Source: JAXMAF01 sp046350555
GTDB lineage: Bacteria > Planctomycetota > Phycisphaerae > Phycisphaerales > SM1A02
Length of the DNA: 14,094 nt
NCBI GenBank assembly: GCA_046350555.1
Contig: JAXMAF010000045.1
Location: 1 to 14,094, forward strand
Direction of reading: 5' to 3'
Shown here: positions 1 through 7,295 of the stretch, piece by piece
How the letters are laid out: each line of letters begins with the position of its first letter
Numbering within the stretch: the stretch's first letter is position 1
The notes under the pieces: model-generated
Told to the model about the DNA's origin: nothing
The model's input: only the letters and a program-made list of their open reading frames with translations
Databases searched by the model: none
Position numbers and translations under genes: made by a program

Positions 1-1
1 G

Positions 2-820
2 CGCGTGCAGCTCGGCATGCTCGGCACGCTTGGCATGGTCGCGGGTCCCGAACTGGGCGAGCTGGGAGAGGCGGGCGATCCCGACGCGCTGCGCGGCGTG
101 GCGCCGTCCGCCGAGCCGCCGGGCGGCTGGCGCGCCATCGAGCAGGCGAACGACCCATTCGATCCGAGGTGGAGCGACGCCGAGACGCGGGCGTTCCGCG
201 ACGGGCCCTTCCGCGATGCGCTGGCCTTCCGGTTGGCGCTCTGGTGCGGGGCCATCGTCTACGGCCTCTTCGGCTGGCTCTGGCACGTCTTCGGGCTCTT
301 CCTGCTCGGCGCGGGGCTGCTCAAGGCCGGCTTCTTCGCGCCCATCGGCGCGCGGTGGCGCCGGCGGTGCCTCGTGCTGCTGCCGATCGGGCTCGTGGCC
401 GAGTGGCTCTGCGCGCTCGCCCATGCGAGGGCGGGCTGGGACGCGACCATCCTGACCGGCGCACTTGACGGCCTTCACGGCACGACCGCGGCCGCGCTCA
501 TGTTCGGATACGTCGGGCTCGTCTCGACGCTCGTCGAGTTGTTCCCGCGGGCCGCGCTCTGGCCGATCATCGGCAACGCGGGACGGATGGGATTGACGTG
601 CTACCTCGCGGAGAGCACGATCGCGACGTTCATCATGTACTGGTGGGGCCTGGCGTGGTTCGGCCAGGTGGACCTGCTCACGCAGTGCCAGCTCGTCGTC
701 GCCATCTGGGCGTCGCTGGTGGTGCTCGCCAACGTCTGGTTCCGCTTCTTCCGCATCGGACCGGTCGAGTGGGTGTGGCGCAGCGCCTCGTATGGATCGA
801 TCCAGCGGCTTCGCGCATGA
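2..820 (+). CDS. DUF418 family membrane protein, 3' part only
   Basis: The reading frame is open from the window edge, so the gene begins upstream. The GTG at 5 is only the first possible start inside the window. About 271 residues are visible, against roughly 400 for full-length DUF418 proteins. Hydrophobic segments lie near residues 84-108, 122-138, 160-178, 185-215 and 228-246 (counted from the GTG), so this is an integral inner-membrane protein. Two stretches match the conserved DUF418 end: GRMGLTCYLAES at 193-204, and RFFRIGPVEWVWRSASYG at 247-264 just before the stop. The family's biochemical role is not established, although transport has been suggested for relatives. Residues 12-66 are a hydrophilic linker between membrane parts. 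The next gene starts 66 bp downstream on the same strand. Family assignment is firm; function is unknown. Confidence 0.85.
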   Translation, partial: RVQLGMLGTLGMVAGPELGELGEAGDPDALRGVAPSAEPPGGWRAIEQANDPFDPRWSDAETRAFRDGPFRDALAFRLALWCGAIVYGLFGWLWHVFGLFLLGAGLLKAGFFAPIGARWRRRCLVLLPIGLVAEWLCALAHARAGWDATILTGALDGLHGTTAAALMFGYVGLVSTLVELFPRAALWPIIGNAGRMGLTCYLAESTIATFIMYWWGLAWFGQVDLLTQCQLVVAIWASLVVLANVWFRFFRIGPVEWVWRSASYGSIQRLRA

Positions 821-870
821 ATCCCGGGGCCCGCGACGCGATCCGCGCGGCGCGCCACGCCTCCACCTGC

Positions 871-876
871 AACAAT
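871..876 (+). promoter_or_regulatory. Possible -10 element, short leader
   Basis: AACAAT matches four of six positions of the TATAAT consensus. It ends 10 nt before the ATG at 887, the same spacing as the better TAnnnT hexamers seen before other genes here. No convincing -35 box is visible. This is a weak call that rests mainly on the shared position. Confidence 0.25.
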
Positions 877-886
877 CGCGCCGCCC

Positions 887-1636
887 ATGTCGACTTCCTA
901 CTCGGCGTTCTGCACCGACTTCTACATCAACCTGAAGGTCGCGCTCAAGCTCGACCTGCCGACCGGACGCGAGACGGTCCTGCACCTCTTCGATCGCGTG
1001 CGGCGCGAGATGCCGCACATGGACCGCTTCCGGCGCTACGACGACGAGCTCTCGCTCGAGAGCGACGACGCGCAGCGAAGCTATTCGTGGGCGTCGCTGC
1101 GCCGCACGAGCGTGCGCAGCGGATGGGTGAACCCCGACTCCGCCGAGCAGGCCTACCGGCTGCACCGGCTGATGCTCGACACCACGCCCTACTTCCTCTC
1201 GATCAGCCCTCTCGACATCGAGCACCTCGAGCTCGTCTTCGGCTTCGACTTCGAGGCGCCCGCCAACCGCGACGCGGTCGTCTTCAACGCGCTGCTCGCC
1301 GACTCGCCGCTGGCGGCGCTGGTCGAGCCCGCGGGCGAGACCGTGGTCGACGCCCAGCCGTTCCTGGGCATCGCCCTCGACGCCGAGCGCACGGTCACGG
1401 CGTTCGTCGAGGTCAAGACGCGGCCGCGCGCGGAGGAGCACGCGGTCGAGCGATTCGGCGCGGACCCCATCAGCGTCTATCTCACGGTGCGCCGCGCGGG
1501 CGGCCTGCGCACGCTGGAGGAGTGCGGCGAGGTCTTCTCCACGCTCGCCGCCCACGCCGAACGCCTCGCCGACAGTCGCGTCGTTCCCCACGTGGTCGCG
1601 CCGATCCAATCGGAGATCCTCGGCTCGGGACGCTGA
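887..1636 (+). CDS. Conserved hypothetical protein, 249 aa
   Basis: I cannot assign a function. The protein has no signal peptide and no membrane segment, so it is probably cytoplasmic. It has a charged N-terminal half with an Arg/Asp-rich stretch (RVRREMPHMDRFRRYDDELS, 37-56). The segment YFLSISPLDIEHLELVFGFD (102-121) looks like a beta-rich core. Residues 170-200 again suggest beta strands (TAFVEVKTR, ISVYLTVRR). GC-rich third codon positions throughout and a length free of interruptions support a real gene. From memory the general pattern resembles a conserved planctomycete family, but that was not checked. The ATG at 887 is the first in frame and has no clear Shine-Dalgarno sequence. The gene lies 66 bp after the DUF418 gene and 26 bp before the HD-GYP gene, so the three may be co-oriented but separately transcribed. 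Confidence 0.75.
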   Translation: MSTSYSAFCTDFYINLKVALKLDLPTGRETVLHLFDRVRREMPHMDRFRRYDDELSLESDDAQRSYSWASLRRTSVRSGWVNPDSAEQAYRLHRLMLDTTPYFLSISPLDIEHLELVFGFDFEAPANRDAVVFNALLADSPLAALVEPAGETVVDAQPFLGIALDAERTVTAFVEVKTRPRAEEHAVERFGADPISVYLTVRRAGGLRTLEECGEVFSTLAAHAERLADSRVVPHVVAPIQSEILGSGR

Positions 1637-1646
1637 CGCGTCGTGC

Positions 1647-1652
1647 TACGCT
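1647..1652 (+). promoter_or_regulatory. Probable -10 box (TACGCT) of the HD-GYP gene
   Basis: TACGCT ends 10 nt before the ATG at 1663. A start of transcription 6-7 nt after the hexamer would leave a leader of only 3-4 nt. The surrounding GTGCTACG(C/T)TG string is nearly identical to the one before the gene at 7308. No good -35 match is present at 17 nt. There is no Shine-Dalgarno sequence between the box and the ATG. Confidence 0.45.
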
Positions 1653-1662
1653 GCTGGCATCT

Positions 1663-2340
1663 ATGGACTGGTCCGCGCTCGAACCGCTTGTCCGCGAGGT
1701 GGACGCCAAGGACGCGTGCACGGCGGCGCACACGGCCCGCGTGGCGCTGTACACGCAGGCGGTCGCCGAGGCCGAGGGCGTGGACGAGCCGACCGTCAAG
1801 CGGATGATCCAGGCGGCGCTGCTCCACGACATCGGCAAGGTCGATGTTCCGGGCGAGATCCTCGCCAAGCCCGCCAAGCTCACCGACGACGAATACGCCC
1901 AGATGAAGCGGCACACGGTGCTCGGGCATGAACGGCTCGTCAGCATGGGCGTGAACGACGAGCTGGTGCTCGCCCTGGTCCGGAGCCATCACGAGCGGAT
2001 CGACGGCACCGGATACCCCGACCGCCTCGCGAGCGACGCGATCCCCCTCATCGCCCGATGGTTCGCCGTGATCGACACGTTCGACGCGATGACCTCGAAG
2101 CGCCCGTATCGCAGCGAGGTCGGCGCCGCCGCGGCCGAGCGGGCGCTCGCCGAGCTTCACGACAAGAGCGGATCCTGGTACTTCCCCGCGTCGGTGGCGC
2201 GGCTCACGCAGCTCTACCGCGCAGGGCAGCTCGACTGGATCCTCGCGCATCTCAACGACGACGCGGCGCCGGGGCTCCCCGTGCCCCTGGCGCCGACCGA
2301 GCAGCATCTGGGCGCGCTTCGCACGCGCCTGCGAAGGTGA
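1663..2340 (+). CDS. Stand-alone HD-GYP domain phosphodiesterase, 225 aa
   Basis: This is a compact HD-GYP domain protein with no attached receiver or sensor domain. Visible metal-site and signature residues are H23 (AAHTARVALY), H55-D56 in LLHDIGK, H84 (MKRHTVLGHE), H109-H110, the GYP loop HHERIDGTGYP at 109-119, and D138 in VIDTFDAMTSKRPYR. HD-GYP enzymes hydrolyse cyclic dinucleotides, classically c-di-GMP to GMP, in the cytoplasm. All residues expected for an active enzyme appear present. The C-terminal 45 residues beyond the domain are Pro/Ala-rich and unassigned. The ATG at 1663 is chosen because the domain begins about 15 residues later and a -10-like box lies directly upstream. The frame is open further upstream, but that stretch overlaps the preceding gene. 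The substrate could be another cyclic nucleotide. Confidence 0.9.
   Translation: MDWSALEPLVREVDAKDACTAAHTARVALYTQAVAEAEGVDEPTVKRMIQAALLHDIGKVDVPGEILAKPAKLTDDEYAQMKRHTVLGHERLVSMGVNDELVLALVRSHHERIDGTGYPDRLASDAIPLIARWFAVIDTFDAMTSKRPYRSEVGAAAAERALAELHDKSGSWYFPASVARLTQLYRAGQLDWILAHLNDDAAPGLPVPLAPTEQHLGALRTRLRR
2317..2336 (+). terminator. Weak hairpin at the 3' end of the HD-GYP gene
   Basis: CTTCGCA (2317-2323) pairs with TGCGAAG (2330-2336) across a six-base loop. The hairpin lies inside the last codons and ends just before the TGA. No T-run follows, so intrinsic termination is doubtful. Confidence 0.25.
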
Positions 2341-2371
2341 TGATCGGGAGAACCCGGGAAGGATCTCCATC

Positions 2372-3994
2372 ATGTCGACACGAACGCTCATCGCCATCGT
2401 GACCTGCGCGTTCGTCGCGCCCGTCGTCGCGGCCGGCACCGTCACCTTCGTCTCGGCGCATCGCGAGGTGCGGGCGTCGGCCTCGGGGATCTCCGGTGGA
2501 TCGTGCACGACGGTGACGTCGGCGCAGATGAACGACCTCTTCGGCCCGTGGCAGACGGGCGTCGCGCCACCGGCCTTCGCCCAAGGCTCGGCGACGCAGG
2601 TCTCCACCGTCTCGCCCGACACCGTCGCCTTCGGCTCGTGCGCCGTGGCGATCTCCTCGACGCCCGCCTGTCCGACCACGAGCTTCGTCGACTCGCGCGT
2701 CTCGGTGCACTTCACGGTCACGGGAAGCGTCATCGTCCAGGTCACCGGAACGCTCTCGGCGATCGACCCCGGCGCGGGCAACGCCTCGTCGAGCGTCTGC
2801 ATCGGGCCGCCGGGTGGCGCCTGCGTCTTCGAGCGCAGCGCGGCACCGGGTGACGGCGGCGAGGCGACCACGCCGGTGGACGAGCTGCTGGTGCTCGGCG
2901 CGGGAACGTACGAGCTGCTCATTGTGGCGCACGCCGCGGACGACACGCCGGGCGTGGTCAACGCGCCGTCGGCGAACCTCGACATCTCGGCCAGCTTCTT
3001 CACCATCGCCAACGACGAGTGCGTCGACGCGCAGCCGATCGAGCTCGATCGATTCGTCCCCTTCGACACCTCCTTCGCGACGACCGACGGGCCGCCGGAG
3101 GCGTGTGGCGGCGCTCCGATCCCGATCGAGCGCGATCTCTGGTACCGCTACGACAGCGCGTGCGACGCCTATCTGCTCGTCTCGCTCTGCGGTCAGGCCG
3201 AGTTCGACACGCGGCTGGCAATCTACGACGGCTGCCCCGGTGCCGGCGGAGCGCTCCTGGCGTGCAACGACGATGCGCCGGGCTGCCCCGACCTCACGTC
3301 GCAGATCGCGCTGCCGGCGTACACGGGCTGGACGTACCTGATCCGCGTCGGTGGCGCGCCGGGCGCGGCGGGGCTCGGCGGGCTGCTGGTGACGTGCGAG
3401 ATCCTGAGCGACTACTGCATCGATGCCACGCCCGTCGGCGCGGGCGAGATTCCCTTCTCGACCGTCGGCGCGACGACCGACGGCCCGCCGCTTCCGCCGC
3501 GGTGCGCTCCGCCCGGCGACGACCAGATCCACGACGACATCTGGTTCCGCTTCGTCGCGTCCTGCTCGGGCGAGCTGCGCGCGAGCACTTGCGACGCGGC
3601 CGACTTCGACACGCGGCTCGCGATCTACGCGGACGGATGCCCCGACGATGGCGCCACGCCGCTGGGGTGCAGCGACGATGCGCCTGGCTGCGGGAGCGGC
3701 TCCGACGTGACCATTCCGGTCTCGGCGGGCGCAACATACGTCATTCGCCTCGGTGGCGCCCTCGGCGCATCGGGCCACGGAACGCTGACGATCTCGGCGA
3801 CCTGCGATGGGTGCCCGGGCGACCTTGGCGGCGGCGCGGGTGGCGCCCCCGACGGCGTCGTCGACGGCGCCGACCTTGGCGTGCTGCTGGGCGACTGGGG
3901 CTCGTTGCGAACCGCCGCGGACCTCAACGGCGATGGCACCGTCGACGGCGCGGATCTCGGGCTGCTGCTTGGCGCGTGGGGGCCGTGCCCGTAG
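2372..3994 (+). CDS. Secreted protein with two ~130-aa repeats and a dockerin-like C-terminal tail, 540 aa
   Basis: Residues 1-21 form a typical Sec signal peptide (MSTRTLIAIV then a hydrophobic run ending VVAAG). Residues 22-210 are a beta-rich, Ser/Thr/Val-rich domain. Two homologous repeats follow at about 214-343 and 347-478. Each contains TTDGPP, D.WYRY or D.WFRF, a FDTRLAIY core (278-285; 412-419), a DDAPGC motif and a TY(L/V)IR(V/L)GGA strand. These resemble extracellular beta-sandwich domains of the pre-peptidase C-terminal kind, which is an inference. The tail (480-540) has two Asp-rich calcium-loop-like repeats, DGVVDGADLGVLLGDWG and NGDGTVDGADLGLLLGAWG. That dockerin-like C-terminus is characteristic of exported planctomycete proteins. 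No catalytic motif was seen, so the role is probably surface or adhesive rather than enzymatic. AAGGA at 2359-2363 supports the ATG. Confidence 0.85.
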   Translation: MSTRTLIAIVTCAFVAPVVAAGTVTFVSAHREVRASASGISGGSCTTVTSAQMNDLFGPWQTGVAPPAFAQGSATQVSTVSPDTVAFGSCAVAISSTPACPTTSFVDSRVSVHFTVTGSVIVQVTGTLSAIDPGAGNASSSVCIGPPGGACVFERSAAPGDGGEATTPVDELLVLGAGTYELLIVAHAADDTPGVVNAPSANLDISASFFTIANDECVDAQPIELDRFVPFDTSFATTDGPPEACGGAPIPIERDLWYRYDSACDAYLLVSLCGQAEFDTRLAIYDGCPGAGGALLACNDDAPGCPDLTSQIALPAYTGWTYLIRVGGAPGAAGLGGLLVTCEILSDYCIDATPVGAGEIPFSTVGATTDGPPLPPRCAPPGDDQIHDDIWFRFVASCSGELRASTCDAADFDTRLAIYADGCPDDGATPLGCSDDAPGCGSGSDVTIPVSAGATYVIRLGGALGASGHGTLTISATCDGCPGDLGGGAGGAPDGVVDGADLGVLLGDWGSLRTAADLNGDGTVDGADLGLLLGAWGPCP

Positions 3995-4004
3995 CGGCTG
4001 CGCT

Positions 4005-4170
4005 TAGCAGCCCGTGGCGAAAGTCATGCTGCCTGCAACCGAGCCCACTCCCGCATGGCTGCGTCGCCGTCGCTTGCGGTAGATTCTTGGAATACAGCGG
4101 CGCGACGGCTCCTTGCCCTGCGGAAGCGGACTCGGTTTCGGCGACGCAGCACTTTCGCCACGGGCTGCTA
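4005..4170. mobile_element. Putative miniature inverted-repeat element (MITE-like), 166 bp
   Basis: TAGCAGCCCGTGGCGAAAGT (4005-4024) is repeated as an exact 20-bp reverse complement at 4151-4170. Homology continues imperfectly inwards: AACCGAG at 4037-4043 against CTCGGTT at 4131-4137. There is also a central pair of GCCGTCGC and GCGACGGC. The outer dinucleotide is TA on both sides, which could be a TA target duplication of the Tc1/IS630 type. That would make the element itself 4007-4168. There is no room for a transposase, so any mobility would be in trans. It sits between two convergent genes, 10 bp after the stop of the plus-strand gene. Its right end supplies the TAG stop of the minus-strand gene. 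Confidence 0.5.
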
Positions 4171-4704
4171 GCTCGATCGCGGGCGGCGCGCGGCGACATC
4201 GGGGTTCGACGGGGCTGGCGGCATCGCACCGCCACCTGCGCCGCCTCCAGCCGTGCCGGGTCCGGACTTTCCGCCGCCACCGGGCGTGTTGCGTCCCGGG
4301 GCCGAGAGCGGCACCACGGGGCCGATGCACTGCACCGGATCGCCGTATGGGCTGTCGTCCACGAACGACTGCGCCGAGAAGGGCCCCGGCCCGGCATCCG
4401 GCGGAATCGGGATGATCGACTCCGTCTCGTTCGCGCCGACGGTGGGCTTGGCGATCGGCAACCCCTCGGCCGACGTGACGATCACGAGCTGCCCGCCGCC
4501 GGGCGCAGTCTCCATGAGCCCAATCACGAAGTTCCCGTTGACGATCTTGAGGAAACGAACCGGCGAGCCGCCTCCGCGCGACCGGCGACCCGGCCGATCT
4601 CCCGGTCCAGGGCTCCCGGCCCGATTCGGCGCAGCGAACACGCCCATCGAGTCCGCGCACGCGGCGATGGCGATCAACGTCCCGGCAATCGATGATGCAA
4701 GCAT
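4168..4704 (-). CDS. Small secreted Gly/Pro-rich protein, 178 aa
   Basis: No family is recognised. Residues 1-24 look like a signal peptide (MLASSIAGTLIAIAACADSM then GVFAA), which predicts export. A basic Pro/Gly/Arg linker follows (28-48). A short beta-rich segment spans 50-88 (VRFLKIVNGNFVIGLMET then QLVIVTS). The C-terminal half is low complexity, with GGGGKSGPGTAGGGAGGGA at 142-160. A single Cys lies at 126. The ATG at 4704 has a good ribosome binding site (AGAGGTGA, 4 nt spacing) and an upstream promoter candidate with a 17-bp spacer. The TAG stop lies exactly in the right terminal repeat of the putative MITE, so the native C-terminus may have been longer. The final residues, ARRPRSS, may be read partly from junction sequence. 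It is a real gene by start signals; function unknown. Confidence 0.65.
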   Translation of the reverse strand: MLASSIAGTLIAIAACADSMGVFAAPNRAGSPGPGDRPGRRSRGGGSPVRFLKIVNGNFVIGLMETAPGGGQLVIVTSAEGLPIAKPTVGANETESIIPIPPDAGPGPFSAQSFVDDSPYGDPVQCIGPVVPLSAPGRNTPGGGGKSGPGTAGGGAGGGAMPPAPSNPDVAARRPRSS

Positions 4705-4708
4705 GGAG

Positions 4709-4716
4709 TCACCTCT
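4709..4716 (-). promoter_or_regulatory. Ribosome binding site AGAGGTGA
   Basis: On the minus strand AGAGGTGA lies 4 nt before the ATG at 4704. It is one of the few clear Shine-Dalgarno sequences in the window and fixes the start of the small secreted protein. Confidence 0.55.
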
Positions 4717-4730
4717 CGGAAGGAGACATC

Positions 4731-4759
4731 GGTGTACCGCACGGAGGCGGTTTGCACAA
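4731..4759 (-). promoter_or_regulatory. Candidate sigma-70-type promoter for the small secreted protein
   Basis: On the minus strand TTGTGC (4759-4754) and TACACC (4736-4731) are separated by exactly 17 bp. Each box matches three of six consensus positions. The predicted leader of about 19 nt would carry the ribosome binding site at 4716-4709. Confidence 0.35.
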
Positions 4760-4872
4760 GAGAGACGGTGGTGGCGCGGGCAGCGTTACCGCTTGGGGCG
4801 AACCGTCGCGGCGCGGCGAAGGGATCGGGGCCGTCATTCGGGTGCCGGTGCCCCGATGTGAACCCCGATCCC

Positions 4873-4911
4873 CGCGTCGGCGCAGCCGACGCGCAACTCG
4901 GCGCAGCCGAC
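4873..4911. repeat. Two GC-rich direct repeats, each a hairpin, period 21 bp
   Basis: TCGGCGCAGCCGAC occurs at 4877-4890 and again at 4898-4911. The first copy is embedded in a perfect 9-bp stem, CGCGTCGGC (4873-4881) with GCCGACGCG (4885-4893), around a three-base loop. The second copy forms a shorter 5-bp stem. The pair lies 17 bp beyond the stop of the epimerase gene on the minus strand, so it may act as that gene's terminator or an mRNA 3'-end stabiliser. No T-run follows. Confidence 0.4.
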
Positions 4912-4927
4912 TCCGGCGGTTGATCGA

Positions 4928-5908
4928 TCAACGCGCGGGAAACCCGTGCGCAAACGGGTCTCGCTCGTCGATGACAAGCGTGGTCTCGGCGGTGATGTAC
5001 GCGGCGCCGGTGATCGTCGGGCGGAGCACGTCGCCTTCGCGGCGGATCGTGCCGACGAAGCGGCTGCCGACGATGCTCTCCTGCCGCCACGGCGCTCCCT
5101 CGGCGAGCCTGCCGTCGGCGAGGAGACACGCCATCTTCGCGCTGGTTCCGGTGCCGCAGGGCGAACGGTCGTACGCCTTGCCCGGGCAGAGCACGAAGTT
5201 GCGGCTGTCGCAATCGCCGCGCACCGGCGGACCGAAGAGCTCGATGTGGTCGATCTCGCCGTCGGTCGAGCCGGCGCCCGTTCCGTCGGGCGCTTCGCCG
5301 CGCACGCCCGCGCGCCGCAGCGCGTCGCGCACGGCGCACGTGTAGGCGGTGAGCGCCTCGATGTTCCCAAGCGCGAGGTCGAGTCCGTGCTCGCGCACGA
5401 GGAAGAACCAGTTCCCGCCCCAGGCGACGTCGCCGACGACGCGCCCCGCGCCGGCGACGTGGATGGCGACGTCCGCCGCGGTGCGCCGCGCCGGGACGTT
5501 CTCGATCGTGACCTCGGCGCCGGCGCCGACCACGAACGGCACCTCGCCGACCGATGTCTCGAGCACGTGCCGTCCGGGTCCGAGGCGCCCGAGGTGCGCC
5601 AGCGTCGCCGCGACGCCGATCGTGCCGTGGCCGCAGGCATTCAGCACTCCGACGTTGTTGAAGAAGACAACGCCCGAGATGGCCCGAGGCGTCGACGGCG
5701 GCACGAGGATGGCGCCGACCCAGTGATCGGCGCCGCGCGGCTCGTTGACGACGGCGCGCCGCAGGTGATCGAATCGCTCGCGAAGGAGCCGGCGCTGCGC
5801 GTCCACGTCGGTCGTGCCCGCCGCGGCGGCAAGGTCGGGGAAGCCGTCGACCACCACCCGCGTCGGTTCGCCCTCGGTGTGGCTGTCGATGGCGCGAAGG
5901 CGGATCAC
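4928..5908 (-). CDS. 4-hydroxyproline 2-epimerase (proline racemase superfamily), 326 aa
   Basis: The enzyme epimerises trans-4-hydroxy-L-proline to cis-4-hydroxy-D-proline by a two-base mechanism with two cysteines, in the cytoplasm. Both are visible: C92 in LNACGHGTIG and C251 in DRSPCGTGTSAKMA. This separates it from the dehydratase branch, where the first cysteine is replaced. The N-terminal family signature IDSHTEGEPTRVVV is at 7-20. The length is normal for the family. The frame stays open upstream, but homology begins at IRLRAIDSHTEG. The GTG at 5908 fits that start, and a TACGCT box ends 7 nt before it, consistent with a leaderless mRNA. It is divergent from the FAD oxidase gene with a 64-bp gap, and that gene encodes the next step. 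Proline racemase is the main alternative; the neighbours favour hydroxyproline. Confidence 0.9.
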   Translation of the reverse strand: MIRLRAIDSHTEGEPTRVVVDGFPDLAAAAGTTDVDAQRRLLRERFDHLRRAVVNEPRGADHWVGAILVPPSTPRAISGVVFFNNVGVLNACGHGTIGVAATLAHLGRLGPGRHVLETSVGEVPFVVGAGAEVTIENVPARRTAADVAIHVAGAGRVVGDVAWGGNWFFLVREHGLDLALGNIEALTAYTCAVRDALRRAGVRGEAPDGTGAGSTDGEIDHIELFGPPVRGDCDSRNFVLCPGKAYDRSPCGTGTSAKMACLLADGRLAEGAPWRQESIVGSRFVGTIRREGDVLRPTITGAAYITAETTLVIDERDPFAHGFPAR

Positions 5909-5915
5909 GGTCGGC

Positions 5916-5921
5916 AGCGTA
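5916..5921 (-). promoter_or_regulatory. Probable -10 box (TACGCT) of the epimerase gene
   Basis: On the minus strand TACGCT ends 7 nt before the GTG at 5908. Transcription would therefore begin at or next to the start codon. It has the same sequence as the box at 1647-1652. No clear -35 element is seen in the 64-bp divergent gap. Confidence 0.45.
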
Positions 5922-5956
5922 CGCGGGAGCGGGCGCCGGCCGGGAGCGGCCGCCCC

Positions 5957-5962
5957 TATTCT
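5957..5962 (+). promoter_or_regulatory. Probable -10 box (TATTCT) of the FAD oxidase gene
   Basis: TATTCT matches four of six positions of TATAAT and ends 10 nt before the ATG at 5973. It is the only AT-rich stretch in the GC-rich divergent gap. The implied leader is about 4 nt, and no Shine-Dalgarno sequence is present. Confidence 0.45.
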
Positions 5963-5972
5963 GCGTCCCCGC

Positions 5973-7214
5973 ATGAACCCGAGTTCCTTCGATGTGGTCG
6001 TGATCGGCGCCGGGATGGTCGGCGCATCGTGCGCGCGGGCGATCGCCGGGCGCGGCCGGCGCGTCGCGCTGGTCGACCGCGCCCATGCCGGGGCGGGCGC
6101 GACCGGCCGGGCCATGGGCCACGTCATGCAGCACGACGAGAGCGAGCCGATGTGGAACCTGACGCGGTACGCGCAGCTCCTCTGGGACGAGCTGGGGCCG
6201 CGGCTTCCGGCCGCGTGCGATCGCCGAGTCTGCGGCGCGCTGTGGGTCGCGGAGGAGGAGGATCTCGCCGAGGCGGACGCCAAGGCGCAGCGCTTCGCGG
6301 CGCACGGGCTGCGCGCCGACCTGCTCTCGGCCGACGAGGTGACCCGCCTCGAGCCCAACCTCACCGGCAGCGACGAGGTGCGCATCGCCGGCGGCGTCTT
6401 CATTCCCACCGACTCGCTTGTCGTGGCCCTGGACGCCTGTCGCTGGCTTGTCGACGACGCGGCGCGGCTCGGCGCAACCCTCCTGCTTGGCGTGGACGTG
6501 GAGGCGATCGATCACCCCGCCGCGCGCGATGCGACGACGGCGCCGCGAGCGCCGACACCGGGCGCACGGGGGGTGCCGGGCGGACCGGACCAGGAACGCG
6601 CGGCACGCGCGGCAGACGCGACGATCGCACCGGACGCGCGCGTCCGTCTCGCCGACGGAACTTCGATCGCGGCGCGGTCGGTCGTCGTCGCGGCGGGCGC
6701 GCGGTCGCCGCGGCTGGTGCCGTGGCTGCCGATCCGCCAGCGCAAGGGCCACCTCGTGCTCACCGACCCGGCGCCGGGCTTCTGTCGGCACGAGTGCGTC
6801 GAGCTCGGCTACATCCGCCACACCAAGGCCGGTCTCGGCGACTCCGTCGCGTTCAACGTGCAGATGCGGCCGGCGGGCCACGTGCTCGTCGGATCGTGCC
6901 GGCAGTACGACCGCGAGAGCGACGAGATCGAGCCGGCGATGCTGGAGCGCATGCTGGCTCGCGCCCACGCCTTCATGCCCGCGCTGCGCCGTCTCGGTCG
7001 CGCGACGGCGTGGACCGGCTTCCGGCCAAGCACGCCGGATGGATTGCCCATCATCGGGCGCGATCCGCGCCATCCGTGGCTCTGGCTCGCCACAGGTCAC
7101 GAGGGATACGGCGTGACCAGCGGCATCGCCACGGGCGAGATCGTCGCCGACCTCATCGACGGGCGATCGCCGCGGATCGACGTCTCGGCCTTCGCGCCGG
7201 AGCGATTCGCGTAG
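5973..7214 (+). CDS. FAD-dependent D-amino acid oxidase/dehydrogenase (DAO family), probable D-hydroxyproline oxidase, 413 aa
   Basis: The protein belongs to the DAO superfamily of FAD enzymes. The Rossmann motif VVVIGAGMVGAS (8-19) carries GxGxxG, and D35 at the end of the second strand would bind the ADP ribose. The C-terminal FAD half shows TGFRPSTPDGLPIIG (348-362) and ATGHEGYGVTSGIATGEI (373-390). By context it should oxidise cis-4-hydroxy-D-proline to pyrroline-4-hydroxy-2-carboxylate. Soluble and membrane-associated relatives exist; no membrane segment is seen here. Residues 184-222 are an Ala/Pro/Arg-rich insert, probably a surface loop. The ATG at 5973 puts the FAD motif at the usual distance from the N-terminus. 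It is divergent from the epimerase and 93 bp upstream of the DapA-like gene. Family confidence is high; substrate is inferred from neighbours. Confidence 0.88.
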   Translation: MNPSSFDVVVIGAGMVGASCARAIAGRGRRVALVDRAHAGAGATGRAMGHVMQHDESEPMWNLTRYAQLLWDELGPRLPAACDRRVCGALWVAEEEDLAEADAKAQRFAAHGLRADLLSADEVTRLEPNLTGSDEVRIAGGVFIPTDSLVVALDACRWLVDDAARLGATLLLGVDVEAIDHPAARDATTAPRAPTPGARGVPGGPDQERAARAADATIAPDARVRLADGTSIAARSVVVAAGARSPRLVPWLPIRQRKGHLVLTDPAPGFCRHECVELGYIRHTKAGLGDSVAFNVQMRPAGHVLVGSCRQYDRESDEIEPAMLERMLARAHAFMPALRRLGRATAWTGFRPSTPDGLPIIGRDPRHPWLWLATGHEGYGVTSGIATGEIVADLIDGRSPRIDVSAFAPERFA

Positions 7215-7295
7215 CGGTCGCGAGCTCGCCTGGCGGCGCCGACATCGCCGGCTCGGTGTTTTCGGCGCAGCCTCCTTGGCGCAGCGCATTCGTGC

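Noticed and set aside
1477..3069. A long minus-strand frame opposite the HD-GYP and secreted-protein genes
   Set aside because: It is antisense to a clear HD-GYP domain and to a signal peptide-bearing protein, and its translation has no recognisable motif.
4005..4170. The inverted repeat as a simple bidirectional terminator
   Set aside because: The arms are 20 bp but enclose 126 nt, and there is no T-run. The inner imperfect homology and TA ends fit a mobile element better.
4873..4911. The 21-bp period repeat as the edge of a CRISPR array
   Set aside because: There are only two short copies with a 7-nt gap, no spacers of proper length and no cas gene nearby.
4732..4923. A 63-codon plus-strand frame with GTG start and an AAGGAGA 6 nt upstream
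   Set aside because: The purine-rich string lies inside the promoter and leader region of the minus-strand gene. The codon use is poor for this genome (TTA, ACA, AGA), and the frame ends in the hairpin repeats. The product resembles nothing and looks random.
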